Shown here: positions 51,018 through 61,996 of the stretch, piece by piece
Layout: every line of letters starts with the position of its first letter
Position numbering within the stretch: the stretch's first letter is position 1
Assembly: GCA_026545225.1 (NCBI GenBank)
Contig: CM048852.1
Location: 62,755,146-62,819,145 of the forward strand
Direction of reading: 5' to 3'
Source of the DNA: Cornus controversa
Lineage: Eukaryota; Streptophyta; Magnoliopsida; Cornales; Cornaceae
Length of the DNA: 64,000 nt
Notes under the pieces: model-generated
Databases searched by the model: none
Told to the model about the DNA's origin: nothing
The model's input: the letters and a program-made list of their open reading frames with translations, nothing else
Made by a program: the position numbers and the translations under genes

Positions 51018-51255
51018 GGATAAATATCACTGACACCCATGTAGTTTAGACTTATTTCACATGGAGAGAAAGTTTGATTAAAATGGCTGCATAAATTCAA
51101 ACGTTTTGTACAGTCTATCAGAGAGACCCCAATCCGTGTATAGGCAGGTCTGACCACATCTGACACAATACAAAAATACATTAATACCCTTTGACCTTTT
51201 ACATAAAGTAATAAATTACCCAAGTACCCCTTTACTTACCATTTTGTATTATTAT

Positions 51256-51293
<38 letters not shown>

Positions 51294-53124
51294 CATCATC
51301 TACTGGTTATCTTATCCGGCGAAACTGAGTGTCGAAGCAACCTAATTCTGGCCACCACCAAGCAACATCACAACACTTCCATCAACCACCATGTATTACC
51401 ATCATCACCATCCCAATCGACCACCATGTATTACCATCATCACCATCGCAATCGAAACCACTACAAGCCCCAGTTGAAACCACCGCAAGCTTCAATCAAA
51501 ACCACCGCAAGCCACCACAGGCCCAAATCAAAACCACTACAAGCCATCACAAGCCTCAATCGAAACCACCACAAGCCTTAATCGAAACCACTCCAAGCCA
51601 CCACAAAATAATGAGGGTAAAATGGTCACAAGCCTCAATCCACTGCATCAACAACCCATCAAGCCACCAGAAAATAGAGAGAGAATCAGGTGTGGTCGAA
51701 GAAGCAGATCAGAGAAAGAAGAGAGAGATTTTGATTTTTTAATTTTGCAGATCTAGAAAAAGAGGAGAGAGAGATTTGCATACTTTAGTAGCAATTCTAT
51801 GACGCCTTTGGCTCTGCACAAATCGGTTAGGGTTAGCGTTCTGACCACAATGGTCCATATGGTCTCGACCTTATGTTATTCGAACCGGTCGACGTTGGGA
51901 CGACAGGTGATACTAGTGGCATTGAAGACGTGGCTTAGCTTGACGATGGCGTTGAGATTTGGGGTTCTGGGCTTTGATTTTGGGGTTCGACGTCGGTGAC
52001 GGGATAAGTGGTTTCAACTGGTTTCATTGTTGGGTGGTGTTTGGTAACTATTGACGATTCATGTAGCGTTAATGATGATTGGTGGTTTGGGATTGAACAC
52101 TAACATTACTTGGCCATGGTTTTGATTGTAATGGTTTGTGAATTGAAGGTAAGTAAGGTAGGTGACAACGACAAGGTTAGGGTTTCGATGGGTATGAGTT
52201 GACAGTGGGTTGGAGCTCGGTTTGGTGGTTGTGGGGTGAGCTTTGGTTGTTGCCGGAGATGGTAATCAACGGTGATGGGGATGGGATTTGTTGATAGCGT
52301 TGACTGTGATGGTGGCTAAGGTTCGATGTATAATAATGAGGGTAAAATGGTCATTAAACATAATTGATATTTTAGAATAAAAAATAATAAAATAATGGAG
52401 GTATATTGGACATTTTACACGTAGTGTAATTAGGGATGGCAATTTGTCCCACCCCGTCGGATACCCGCCCCGCTCCGCCCCGTTTACGGAACCATTTAAG
52501 GAAACGAGATGGGGATGGGGTTAGAGAAAATAACCCGCATTTAAACGGGGCGGGGACGGGGGTAATACCCTACCCCGACGGGTACCCGCCCCGTTTAAGT
52601 ATATATATATTTATACTTATATATATAATATATAGAGGAAATATTAATAATGTATAAAGGAAATATTAATATTATATATATCATACAACTATACAAGTTT
52701 ATTATATCAGTAATGGATGACTCAATATTATCCATTGTGTTGCAAGTACCTATATGTGTATTTTTAGTGTATATGTATCAAAATATCAAATTCATTATTA
52801 TAAAATTTTTTGCATTAAAAAAAAAATGTATAAACGGGGTGGGGCGGGGAAAGTTAAACGGTTATGGGAATTGGGAAGTCAAAACCCGCCCCACCCCGCC
52901 CCGTTTATACACGGTTGCGGGGCGGGGAGGAAAAAATTAAACGGTTTCGGTTATGGGAAAGGCAAAACCCGCCCCACCCCACCCCACCCCACCCCGTTGT
53001 CATCCCTAAGTGTAATGGCATTAGCGATGGAAATATCACTTGGGCTTATATGACAGTTATAAGCAAAGTTTCTATCCGTGTGAAATAAGTCCAAACCTCC
53101 CAAGCTTGTCAGCGATATTTATCC
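51018..53124. mobile_element. Mutator-like element (family A), 2.1 kb, perfect 9-bp target duplication
   Basis: AAATATAAA flanks both ends (51009-51017, 53125-53133). Ends GGATAAATATCACTGACA and GGATAAATATCGCTGACA (right, minus strand) with similarity over about 65 bases (GACTTATTTCACA block). The same ends are on the element at 2230-3070. The interior has a Pro/His/Thr-rich open stretch (51329-51742) and GT-rich sequence that could be captured host DNA, but I cannot name a source. No transposase seen. A hAT element sits inside (52431-53008). Confidence 0.88.
52431..53008. mobile_element. hAT element, 578 bp, nested in the Mutator-like element
   Basis: AGTGTAAT flanks both ends (52423-52430, 53009-53016). 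Ends TAGGGATGGCAATTTGTCCC and TAGGGATGACAACGGGGTGG (right, minus strand). GC-rich arms with gcggg and ccccgcccc blocks enclose an AT-rich middle, with further gggcgggg patches inside. A well-known type of plant hAT MITE; non-coding. Confidence 0.88.
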
Positions 53125-53849
53125 AAATATAAAAGATATATATATATATACCAATATTTTAATACTTTCAAATTACAAACCATTACATCACTCTCCGAAT
53201 AGCGGCAGAGGATCATGATCCCTCCAACTACGCTTACTTAAAAAGAGAGATTGTCTCCGAAATTGCATCAAATCACACACTAATTTCTCTTACCAAATTT
53301 ATTGGACTGCGGGATTAAATAATTTTTGCACATGCTTAAAACACTACGTTCTTGTGTATCCTGAAATGGCAGCTGGTAAATCAGAATTATAACGTACAAG
53401 CTACAGTTCGTATTTTTGCTGCAAGCGGATCATTTAGCAAAAGTAACGTACCTAAGGCCTATTTCTCTATTTACGTATTCTTTTTCAAGCTAGGGTCGAG
53501 GTTTTCAACTCCCTATTTGGTCAATTATAGAATAAGAGACAAGGAGAAAAGAGGGAATTTTAAATTTTAATTTTCATTTGTTTGGTTGGAAACCTGTAGA
53601 GAGTAAGGAAGGAAGACAATAAACCATGAATGCCTTGTATATTTTTTCTACTTCGTTAACTTCAATGTTACCATACTTCTAGTATCATTCTAAATCACCT
53701 CACTTTTTGAGCAATTGATTTTCCTGGACGGAGAGATACATTTCTCTCCTGATCATTTCTTTTCTTTTTTAACTTTTTTCTCCTCATTGACATTAAGTTA
53801 TAAATTTATTTATTTATTTATTTTCATCCTCCTGATCCTTGTCCTCATC
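53125..53849. other. Intergenic between the Mutator-like element and the LINE
   Basis: No gene or clear element. (TA)n at 53139-53151; from 53700 the sequence becomes T-rich and may already be part of the LINE 3' region. Confidence 0.35.
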
Positions 53850-55370
53850 ATCTTTACTTTTATTCCGTACAAACAAAGTCGACCACGTGATTTCTCTTTT
53901 TTCGCTCTTTTCTATCACAAGTCATATTTTCTATTTAGATTTAATTTTTTATAATCATTTCTTATCACTTCATTCCATATTAGTTTTAATTGACCTTTTT
54001 GTCTCTTACTCTCTATTTAAATCAATCTTTCTCTTCTAACGAGAACATCTATAAGTCGACGTTAAACGTGTCCATACCACCTAAGTCTACTATTTCTTAT
54101 TTTCTAGCTAATAGGCGTCACACCTAGTCTCTTTCTAATTCTTTTATTATTAATCTTATATTTTCTAGTTACTCGTAACATTCATCTTAACATTTGCATT
54201 TCAGCCACATGCATGCGTTCTTTGTGTTTCTTTTTTAGAGTCCAACATTCCGCTCCATTAGTTTATTTGGTATTCGTTTATCGCATATAACCCCATTAGC
54301 ATTCCTCCACTTTGTCCAACGTATTCCAATTCTACTACTTACGTCATCATCAATCTCTCTATTCTTTTATACAATTGATCCTAAGTATTGAAAGTAATTA
54401 CTTTGAGCGATGCTTTACTCTTGAATTTTTATTACTATATTATCATTTCCTATATCACTACTAAATTTACACTCTATGTATTCCGTTTTAGTTATACTAA
54501 TTTTTAGGCTTTTTGATTCTAGTGTTGTTCTCCAAGCTTTGAACTTTATTGCTAAGGTTTCTTTAAATCTATCCAATAACACTATGTCATCCGCAAATAA
54601 CATAAACCATGGAAGGTCTCCTTGCAAGTCTTTTGTCATTTCATCCATAATTATTGTAAATAAAAATAGACTTATTATTGACCCTTGGTGCAATCATACT
54701 CTTATGGGAAAATCAATTCTCTCTTCACATATAGTACGCACTCTAGTCTTAGGTGTTGTTTGATCAAACTGAAATTAAGTACTGAAAATTTTAAGAGCTG
54801 AATTTTAAGTGGTAATTAAAAAATAAATATTTTTTATATCTTTTTAAATTTTCAACATTCAGCATTTAGTGATAAGTGATATCCATGTTAATTAAAATCT
54901 TACTCCATTTTAAGTGGTGCTTATCGTTTTCAATTATATTCAAATTGCGTCATCAAATGCACTTAATTAATCTGTTCAGAATTAAGTGTTAGTTCAGAAT
55001 TAAGCGCTAAATTGATATATCAAATGGCACTTTAGAATCTTTATACATAGCTTGAATAAGTTCTATAAGTCTTAAAGGAATTGGTTTTCTTCGTGAGGTC
55101 CGCCAAATTATGTCTCTTGGAACTCTATAATGTCTTTTCTAAGTCTATAAAAATGTAGATCGTTTTGCTTACTTCTACACTCCATTACTTGTCTTAATAA
55201 GTAAATGGCTTCTACAGTGAATCTTCCTTGCATAAATCCAAATTAATTTTCAGATTATTTTGAGAAAAAAAATTAAACTTCATTCTCTTCTCCAATAACC
55301 GAAACATGAAAGCCACATTTCAGTTATCTTAGTTTCATTTAATAGCACAAGCAGGGACCAGTCCCCTCAT
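53850..55370 (-). mobile_element. RTE-type LINE fragment (reverse transcriptase), broken and interrupted
   Basis: On the minus strand: FGFMQGRFTVEAIYLLRQVM at about 55250-55190, then LHFYRLRKDIIE. After an insertion come HQGSIISLFLFTIIMDEMTK and LFADDIVL, the FADD catalytic box of plant RTE LINEs, then ALESK-like and KTEYIECKFS. Further down are ECKFS-tail pieces and LKCKC/RRLGW-like C-terminal remains to about 53850. The open part is 54693-54415. Several stops and frameshifts elsewhere, 5' end missing. A MITE interrupts it at 54752-55031. Confidence 0.85.
54752..55031. mobile_element. hAT-like MITE inside the LINE
   Basis: About 280 bp that break the LINE reading between two recognisable blocks. 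Ends ggtgttgtttgatcaaactg and agtgccatttgatatatcaa (right, minus strand) are inverted. The interior is AT-rich with aattaagtgytwa motifs. Target duplication not clear. Confidence 0.6.
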
Positions 55371-55629
55371 GCAAAGATGAGATGTAAATATTACTCTTTC
55401 TCCCTCACCTAATGCTTTTCAACCATAGCATTCAAGATGAATATTGTTCTTTCTATACTCTTGATCTTCTTTCGTGATCTTCTTTCATTACGTACTGCCC
55501 AAGCACATGAACAAATAAGCATCCTCAGAACTGCTTCTCTCTCTCTCCCTCTGTTTTAGATAAAAGTAAAGTATTATAAACAAGAAAAAAGAACACAGCA
55601 AAAACCAGAAGACTAGCAAGAAAACAGCC

Positions 55630-55750
55630 CAAGGGCAGCCTGGTGGTACTTCCTCATATTTTAAAGTAAAAGTTTGAGAGTTTAAGTCCCCATAAGGACA
55701 AAGTGAGTGTGAAAGACGAGACCAATAAAAGCCAGCAGAAACAAACTAGA
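55630..55750 (+). mobile_element. Possible tRNA-derived SINE
   Basis: The block agcctggtggtacttcctca followed at tRNA-like distance by gtttgagagtttaagtcccc resembles box A and box B of a plant SINE. Ends and tail were not found. Confidence 0.35.
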
Positions 55751-56843
55751 ACCAATTAAGATCAATCCACGACCATGGAAGGAGATGTTAGCCAAAGGAT
55801 CCATCTCTCTACGTTGCAGTAAATGATTTTCTTCCTTTTATAACCTCTACTTGTGAGATTTACACAAAAGCTATCAGACACATGCGCAATATCACATCTA
55901 AGTTTGATGTTGAACTTAGAACCTTACAGTAGGTTTCATTATGGCAAATATGCTTATAAAAGACAGCAATCATCAACCATTAACCCATCATTGATCAATG
56001 ATGTACTTGTCCTCAATGCATGATACACGAACTGAAAAAAATGTGTGCACAAGTGGGTGCCTCAAGGATAGCCATTAGAAACCTTCACAAGCCTACACAA
56101 TGACTACACTACACCTAACGCTTATATATCCAGTGGCCAACCAAGAGAATTCTATTTGGCTATGCTGTCAAAATATTGTGAGGACAATTGGTATGATCTT
56201 GTCTGCCACGTCAGCCATCCATGGTTTCCTTTCTCTTTCCTAATCTAGAAGCTGCAGTGTAAGAAAATATTTTGAGGAAGATCAAAGGCCTTTCTGCTTC
56301 CGAGCATAGACTCTATAGATGGAATTCAAGACTTCAAAAGAATATTATATGAGAAGGGAATATTTGTCTGATTCGGAAGTATGGTTTGCTTTTCCATTTT
56401 GAGTTCTTGAGAGTTAATACCTCAACTAAAGAACTGCTTACAAGAGGGAACTTTACTTCTCAGTAAAAATGATATCAGATTGTGATGGACGAAAATAGAT
56501 GAAGGGTGTTGAGACCTTAGAGGTCTGTGGAAGGGTGAGAACTGGAGCAAATAGCCAAACAACGAAGAACCAAGAGGCAAAGAGCTTGACATACAGGCTT
56601 ACCAAGAGGCAAGTAGAAGATATTGGGTGTACGTCCAAGCATACCATGTCATTGGTATTGCCCACCACCCAAAGAAAATGTACCATTCAATGAAATTGGT
56701 GGGTGGGCATACTAATGAAGTGATATTTCTGGAGCACCCAATATCTACTCCAAAGGAAGAGGGGTACTGTCCCATTTATAGAGTCATAGTCATGTGCCTT
56801 CCCTTAAATCACGATTTAAGTTTCACATGCCCCTCGTTTGGCT
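55751..56843. other. Intergenic, no gene supported
   Basis: An inverted pair ttgcccaccacccaaagaaa / ttggtgggtgggcatact lies at 56659-56710, and gatattgggtgt / acccaatatct at 56619-56743 forms a larger hairpin. Probably an unrecognised element. No coding frame of any family known to me. Confidence 0.35.
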
Positions 56844-56848
56844 ATTTG

Positions 56849-58358
56849 TGTTGGAAAAAATAGTCCTTTATTCGGCACAACGGAAGCAAATCGCAAACAA
56901 ACATGGAGATCCAATCATGAAACAACAAAAAATAACGCAATATTTAACGTGGTTCGGCCCAACTTGACCTACGTCATAGAGAGAGAAAAATTTACTGTCA
57001 TTAATGAAGAAGAGATACAACTATAGAGAATACACACTCACTCATTGCCTCGTGAGAAACTACACCAGTTGAGGCTTTGAACACAGGAATACCAAACTGT
57101 GTGTACACTCTCTACTCAGGGTGGGTATGGTGTCGGATACCTAAGCCTTTCACAATCTACCACTCTACGAGACCCCTGCTTGCCATCGATGTTCTTCCCA
57201 CTCACTCGTCATCTCTACCACCACACTAATCGATTTCCATGAGGCTACATCTCTCTATTCTTGGTGCCTCTTTTGCACCCACTTTCTTCTCTTCTCACTC
57301 ACTTTTTCATTCTCTTATCTTCTCTACTCTCTCAACTCAACTCACTCTCTATTTATAGAGAGTTCCTAACCCAAAGTTTGGTGTGCAAGTAATACAAATC
57401 CTTGTTGGGTAAGGAATGCAACTACTTGGAGCTCAAGGACAATTACTTTGGATCTAAGTATAACAAAACATTCCCAAACCATTATAATTCAAAGCCTAGC
57501 CCAATAAAAATTTGAAACATACATAACAAATCTCCACCTTGACGAAAATTCTCCACCTTAACTTTGGTGAATATCACCAACTCAATCGTCATAAAATTTT
57601 TATTGTGTTTTCTGGATCTCTATCAATCGACTGCCGAACTCCCCAAGACGAATATCGGCTCTGACAAACTCTCCAGGACAAACCTTTGGCTCTGATACCA
57701 CTTTTTAGAAAAAAAATTACTCATTTGCTACAGCAGAAGCAAATCACAAACAAACATGCAGATCCAATCACGAAACAACAAAAAAAACACAATATTTAAT
57801 GTGGTTTGGCCCAACTCGACCAACGTCCACGAAGAGAAGAAAATTCACTATCATTAATGAAGAAGAGATACAACTATAGAGAATACACACTCACTTACTG
57901 CCTCATGAGAGAGTACACCAGTAAAGGCTTTGAACACCAGACCGTGTACACACACTCTGCTTAGGGTGGGTATGGTCTCGAATACCTGAACATTTCATGA
58001 TCTACCACTCCACAAGACCCTTGCTCGCTATTGGTGTTCTACCCACTCAATCATCATCTCTACCCCCCACACTCACCGATTTCTATGAAGCTATATCTCT
58101 CTATTCTTGGTGCCCCTTTTACACCCCACTGTCTTCTCTTTTCAATTCTCTCTTCTTCTCTGCTCTCAACTCAACTCACTCTCTATTTATAAAGAGTTCT
58201 TAACCCAAAGTTTGGTGTGCAAATTATACAAATCCTTGTTGGATAAGGAATGCAACTATTTCGAGCTCAAGGACAATTACTTTGGACCCAAGTATAACAA
58301 AACATTCCCCATTACAATTCAGAATTCAACCCAATAAGAATTTGAGACATACATAACA
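56849..58358 (-). mobile_element. Small LTR retrotransposon with about 170-bp interior (TRIM-like, large LTRs)
   Basis: Two direct repeats, 56849-57528 and about 57702-58358, enclose about 173 bp. ATTTG flanks the whole (56844-56848, 58359-58363). On the minus strand the LTR starts TGTTATGTATGTYTC, and TGGTATCAGAGCC (57688-57700), the initiator tRNA-Met primer-binding site, follows the 5' LTR directly. No coding interior. It looks structurally whole, with LTRs that differ at roughly one base in ten by eye, so it is old. LTR blocks are shared with the solo LTR at 12911-13274. Confidence 0.88.
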
Positions 58359-58363
58359 ATTTG

Positions 58364-59053
58364 GTCATAACACAATCTATGAACACCCAAAAGAATTAAC
58401 TGAGGTATTCTTTTTTATGTCCCGTAGTACATGTAGTAAGGTTCTTATAATGGGGTCTATAGCATGCTGTAATTTTTCAACGCAATTAAATCCATTTCCA
58501 ACATATTAAATCTAGCTGGAAGTAGGTAGATTTAATGTGTTAAAACAAGTGTCGTGAGACACAATGGTCACAACATCTACACACTACACAAGGACCACAG
58601 TTTGATACAAATTACCCCAGAGTGTATCAACTCACGATATATAATGTGATCGTACAATTCAGGGGTAACTCCAATCATCATCCCACAACCTAAATTTGGG
58701 TCGACCCGAATCCCCGAATGTCCCAAGGACCATAATATATAGTTCCAAACTTATTTAACTACAAAAAGTCCAAATTTGCAGAGTAATCATTCAATTTTCG
58801 CGGTCATGACCAAAGGCCCATATTATAGTCATGCTTCATACTCCAACAAGCGGACAATACTTGGGTCCTTCCCAATTAGAAGGAAGTTCCTCCTGATAAG
58901 TGACGTGACCCAATGAATTTCTTCTTCTTTTTTATTCACTTCCTCTCTAACCCCCCACCCCGCCCCCCCACCAAAAAAAAAAAAAACTAGGAGATCGTCT
59001 CCATTCTTATCGACAACCCTAATCAATCAAATGAGATAATCCAAAGGAAATCC
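58364..59053. other. Intergenic, no gene supported
   Basis: No element recognised. C-rich run at 58951-58972 followed by poly-A. A gaggaagttcctcct-type motif at 58882 recurs at 60430. Confidence 0.35.
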
Positions 59054-59700
59054 TAGGGCTCCATTTGGTTAGATGAAAATGAATAATGGATAGTGAAAGT
59101 TAAGTGAATGAAAGGAAAATAAATTTTCAATCGTGCATTTGATTAGCATGAAAGTTTTTAAAGAAAATTATGAAAAATTACCATTTTATGGTTTGAATAC
59201 CATGAAACTTACCATAAAAGAAAATGCATTATTGTAAGTTTTCAATAAATGAAAATTTTCCTGTGCTTTTTGTAGAAAAAATTTATGATAAAATTAGGTG
59301 GTTATGCTCAAAATTTTCTTTTTCCTGCTAACCAAACTAAAGGTTCCGTTTCGTTAGATGGAAACTAATAGTGGAAAGTAAAAGTAAAAGAAAGTGATGT
59401 GAATGAAAGAAAAATAAATTTTTCATTGTATATTTAATTAGCACGAAATTTTTGAAAAATTACCATTTTATGGTTTGAATAGCAAGAAACTTATATAAAA
59501 GAAAGGGCATTATTGTAAGTTCATAAAACTAACTCAAGAAATCAAAATTTTCTTGTGTTTTTTTGTAAAAAAATTTTATGAGAAATTAAGTGGTTATGGA
59601 AAGTAATTTTCCTTTTCTTGCTAACCAAACTTTTAAAGCATTCAGAAATTTTCAATTTCCTTTCTTTTCTAGCTATTTTCATCTAACCAAACAAAGCCTA
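59054..59700. mobile_element. hAT-like MITE with tandemly doubled body
   Basis: Outer ends TAGGGCTCCATTTGGTTAGATG and TAGGCTTTGTTTGGTTAGATG (right, minus strand). The body is two head-to-tail units of about 290 bp (59054-59339, 59340-59631). Each unit starts with a gttagatg-aaactaat-type block and ends with cttgctaaccaaac, and they share accattttatggtttgaata. GAAATC occurs at both outer borders. No coding content. Confidence 0.7.
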
Positions 59701-60930
59701 GAAATCGATCAATCAATACTCTACTCAATTGCCAATTCAAACTGGTACTCTGCTTCAGAAAATCAAAATCTATCAGTAATTTCAAATAGAAAACGTAAAT
59801 TTAATGGTCAAATATGAAGAGAAACCCAAAAAATATGAGAATACTTCGAGATGAAAAAATTGAGATATATCAATTAGAACAGAGATTGTGACAACAAAAA
59901 AAGAAAAAAGAAAAATTAGAACAGAGATGTTTTGACGTTTGATCATCTGTGTTAAATCTAACGCCATAAACACATCTATAGTTTCTCTCTCTAAAATATG
60001 CTCTCTTTTTCTCTCCCCTCTCTCTCTAGAATCCTCTATCTTTCGAAAAAGCGAATCTCTTTTAACATTAATAGAATTTCCACCAACAGGCAACCTTGGC
60101 CTCCATTTGGCTGTAGCTTCTGGGAATCGATCTACACTCGAGTCTCTGCTTTGTCCTAACTTTTGGGAAATAAACTCCAAGGGGCTTGGGAATGGAGGAG
60201 GCAGTGGTGAGTGGCAGAAGAGATGAATGAAGAGAATTAGGGTGTATGGAGATTTGCTGTGGAGAGAGAGAGAGAGAGAGAAAGTTGTGATGGGGGAGAG
60301 AGAGAGAGTCGCGATTGGGGGAGAGAAGAAAACACTATCTCACAATCAGGTAACCCACAAAAGTTGGATTTGATCCACTTTCAACTTTTAGACACGTGTT
60401 AAAATTCTACTAGGCCACTTGACCTATCAAGAGGAAGTTCCTCCTAACAAGGCAGACCCAAGTAAAATCCCTTAACAAAGGGCTACGAAGTGACCCCGAG
60501 TTACATCACGTTCTACAATTCCTCATCAAGACCTTATCTCTTCCACATTGGAGATCGTAAGAGGCGTGGTCCAGAGCAAGAACCCGGATCCTCTCCTATG
60601 TCACAGGATGTCCTGTACAACGCAACAATTTTACATCACTGACGCAACAATTTCACATCGCTTATGCAACAACTTTATATGCAATAACTAACTTAGATCG
60701 CTTACGCAACAACTTTACATCATTGATTGGTAAGCGATGTATTGTATTGTATTGCGTAAACAATGCATTTGTGTAAGGAGTATAAGACGCAAACACACGA
60801 TCCCACCCAAGAGGTGATCTTGATTCCCAGAGCAATGATTTTGTAACCCAAAACATAACCATCCACCAAGCTAGAAGAGCTCCCAGTTGTCTCATGTTTT
60901 GACGAGTGTATCACTCGGGTGCATTAAAAA
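59701..60930. other. Intergenic, with short dispersed repeats
   Basis: (GA)n at 60266-60282. From 60617 to 60760 the motif acgcaacaactttacatc is repeated four or five times imperfectly, and gatcgcttacgcaac / ttggtaagcgatg forms a hairpin. No gene supported; several minus-strand frames here are without family match. Confidence 0.45.
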
Positions 60931-61103
60931 AGGAGTAAGGATCCTCTCCAAGAGAGGATCTTGTACTCCACTAAGAGTAAAAATTGGACCATCAGGTGAG
61001 ATTCAGATATAATGGTTCACTCTCATTACCTGATAATGCAATCTTCATCCTTGATGGAGTACAGGACTCTCTCCCGTGTTGAAGAGAATCCAAGTCCTTA
61101 AAA
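60931..61103. mobile_element. Fold-back MITE, about 170 bp
   Basis: The left arm (ggagtaaggatcctctccaa, cttgtactccactaag) is inverted in the right arm (ccttgatggagtacaggact, ttgaagagaatccaagtcc), and the middle also pairs (ccatcaggtga / tacctgataatg). TTAAAAA is on both sides. It ends about 225 bases upstream of the small gene at 61329. Confidence 0.65.
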
Positions 61104-61328
61104 AGGACCCCAATCTTTTTTTTTTCTTTCTTTCTGCTCTCTTGTCAGTTGCATATCCACATCTTCCACCTACTTCTTTTCTCTTCCTGTTACCCATATA
61201 TGTCATAAGCATTTCTCTACTCTCCTCATTATTGTTTTATTATTTCCTATTACCATTATTATTATTGTTTGTTGATAAATATTATTTCTTTTTGAGGTCA
61301 TCACTCCTTCATTCTGCCCGCTGTGCTC

Positions 61329-61619
61329 ATGTGTTTTACGGAATTAGAACCACGCATGGAAAATCTTATATTTCCCCCAAGACTTTCTGTCTTCCACTTC
61401 TATCAAATTTCTGATCACACTATAGAGCCGTATTTGCCTTTGAACCAGGCTCTCTCATCTATTCTGCAAGAGAAGATGCTCAGGTTTTCAAAACCAGTGG
61501 TAGAAGAAGGGCAAGGAACTGGAGTTGTGAGGATTAAGCTGGTTATCAGTAAGCCAGAATTGAATGTGATGTTAAGGAAAGGAGGAATTTCACTCAGTGG
61601 CGTGAGTTCTCAACTTTGA
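61329..61619 (+). CDS. Small plant protein of unknown function
   Basis: A 96-residue frame from the ATG at 61329 (or 87 residues from the ATG at 61356) to TGA at 61617. The C-terminal part GVVRIKLVISKPELNVMLRK is strongly like a conserved block of short plant proteins that I remember as the At5g03890/At3g10120 type. There is no known domain, signal peptide or membrane segment. It is convergent with the SOUL gene (377 bases apart). After the stop, another frame reads KPDSILEVN, reminiscent of the usual C-terminal WxPxLESIPE motif. So this copy may carry a frameshift or have an intron that I did not resolve. Existence as a gene is likely; exact ends are not. Confidence 0.6.
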   Translation: MCFTELEPRMENLIFPPRLSVFHFYQISDHTIEPYLPLNQALSSILQEKMLRFSKPVVEEGQGTGVVRIKLVISKPELNVMLRKGGISLSGVSSQL

Positions 61620-61996
61620 AAGAAACAAACTACGAATGGGTTCGATAGGTCTGATGGCAATGGAAACTTTAAAGCCTGATAGCATACTTGAAGTGAACTA
61701 TTATTTATTTATTTATTTTCCTATAGTTTACATACTAAAAAATCCATGAAATATTTATCATACAAAAAAACTAGTGAGGCCATGAACGATATCGGAACAA
61801 TACAGTACAAATCTTCTTGTCATAAAGGCTTCGAATATATTATCATCGTCATTAATTGCAGGTAATTACATCACATATTACATAATCGTACCTGACTTGG
61901 ATGATGTCAATCCAGTGAGAAGTTTTTGGCAGCAGAAAGAATACAAATTTGGTATCCCGAAATTGCTATATATAGCATTTGGGCGGTGTGTGGGGC

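Noticed and set aside
51329-51742. 137-codon frame that looks like a Pro/His/Thr-rich protein
   Set aside because: Lies inside a Mutator-like element, low complexity with internal repeats; kept only as a possible captured piece.
61076-61414. 112-codon hydrophobic frame upstream of the small gene
   Set aside because: Composed of Phe/Leu from T-rich leader sequence and overlaps the better-supported frame; more likely 5' UTR.
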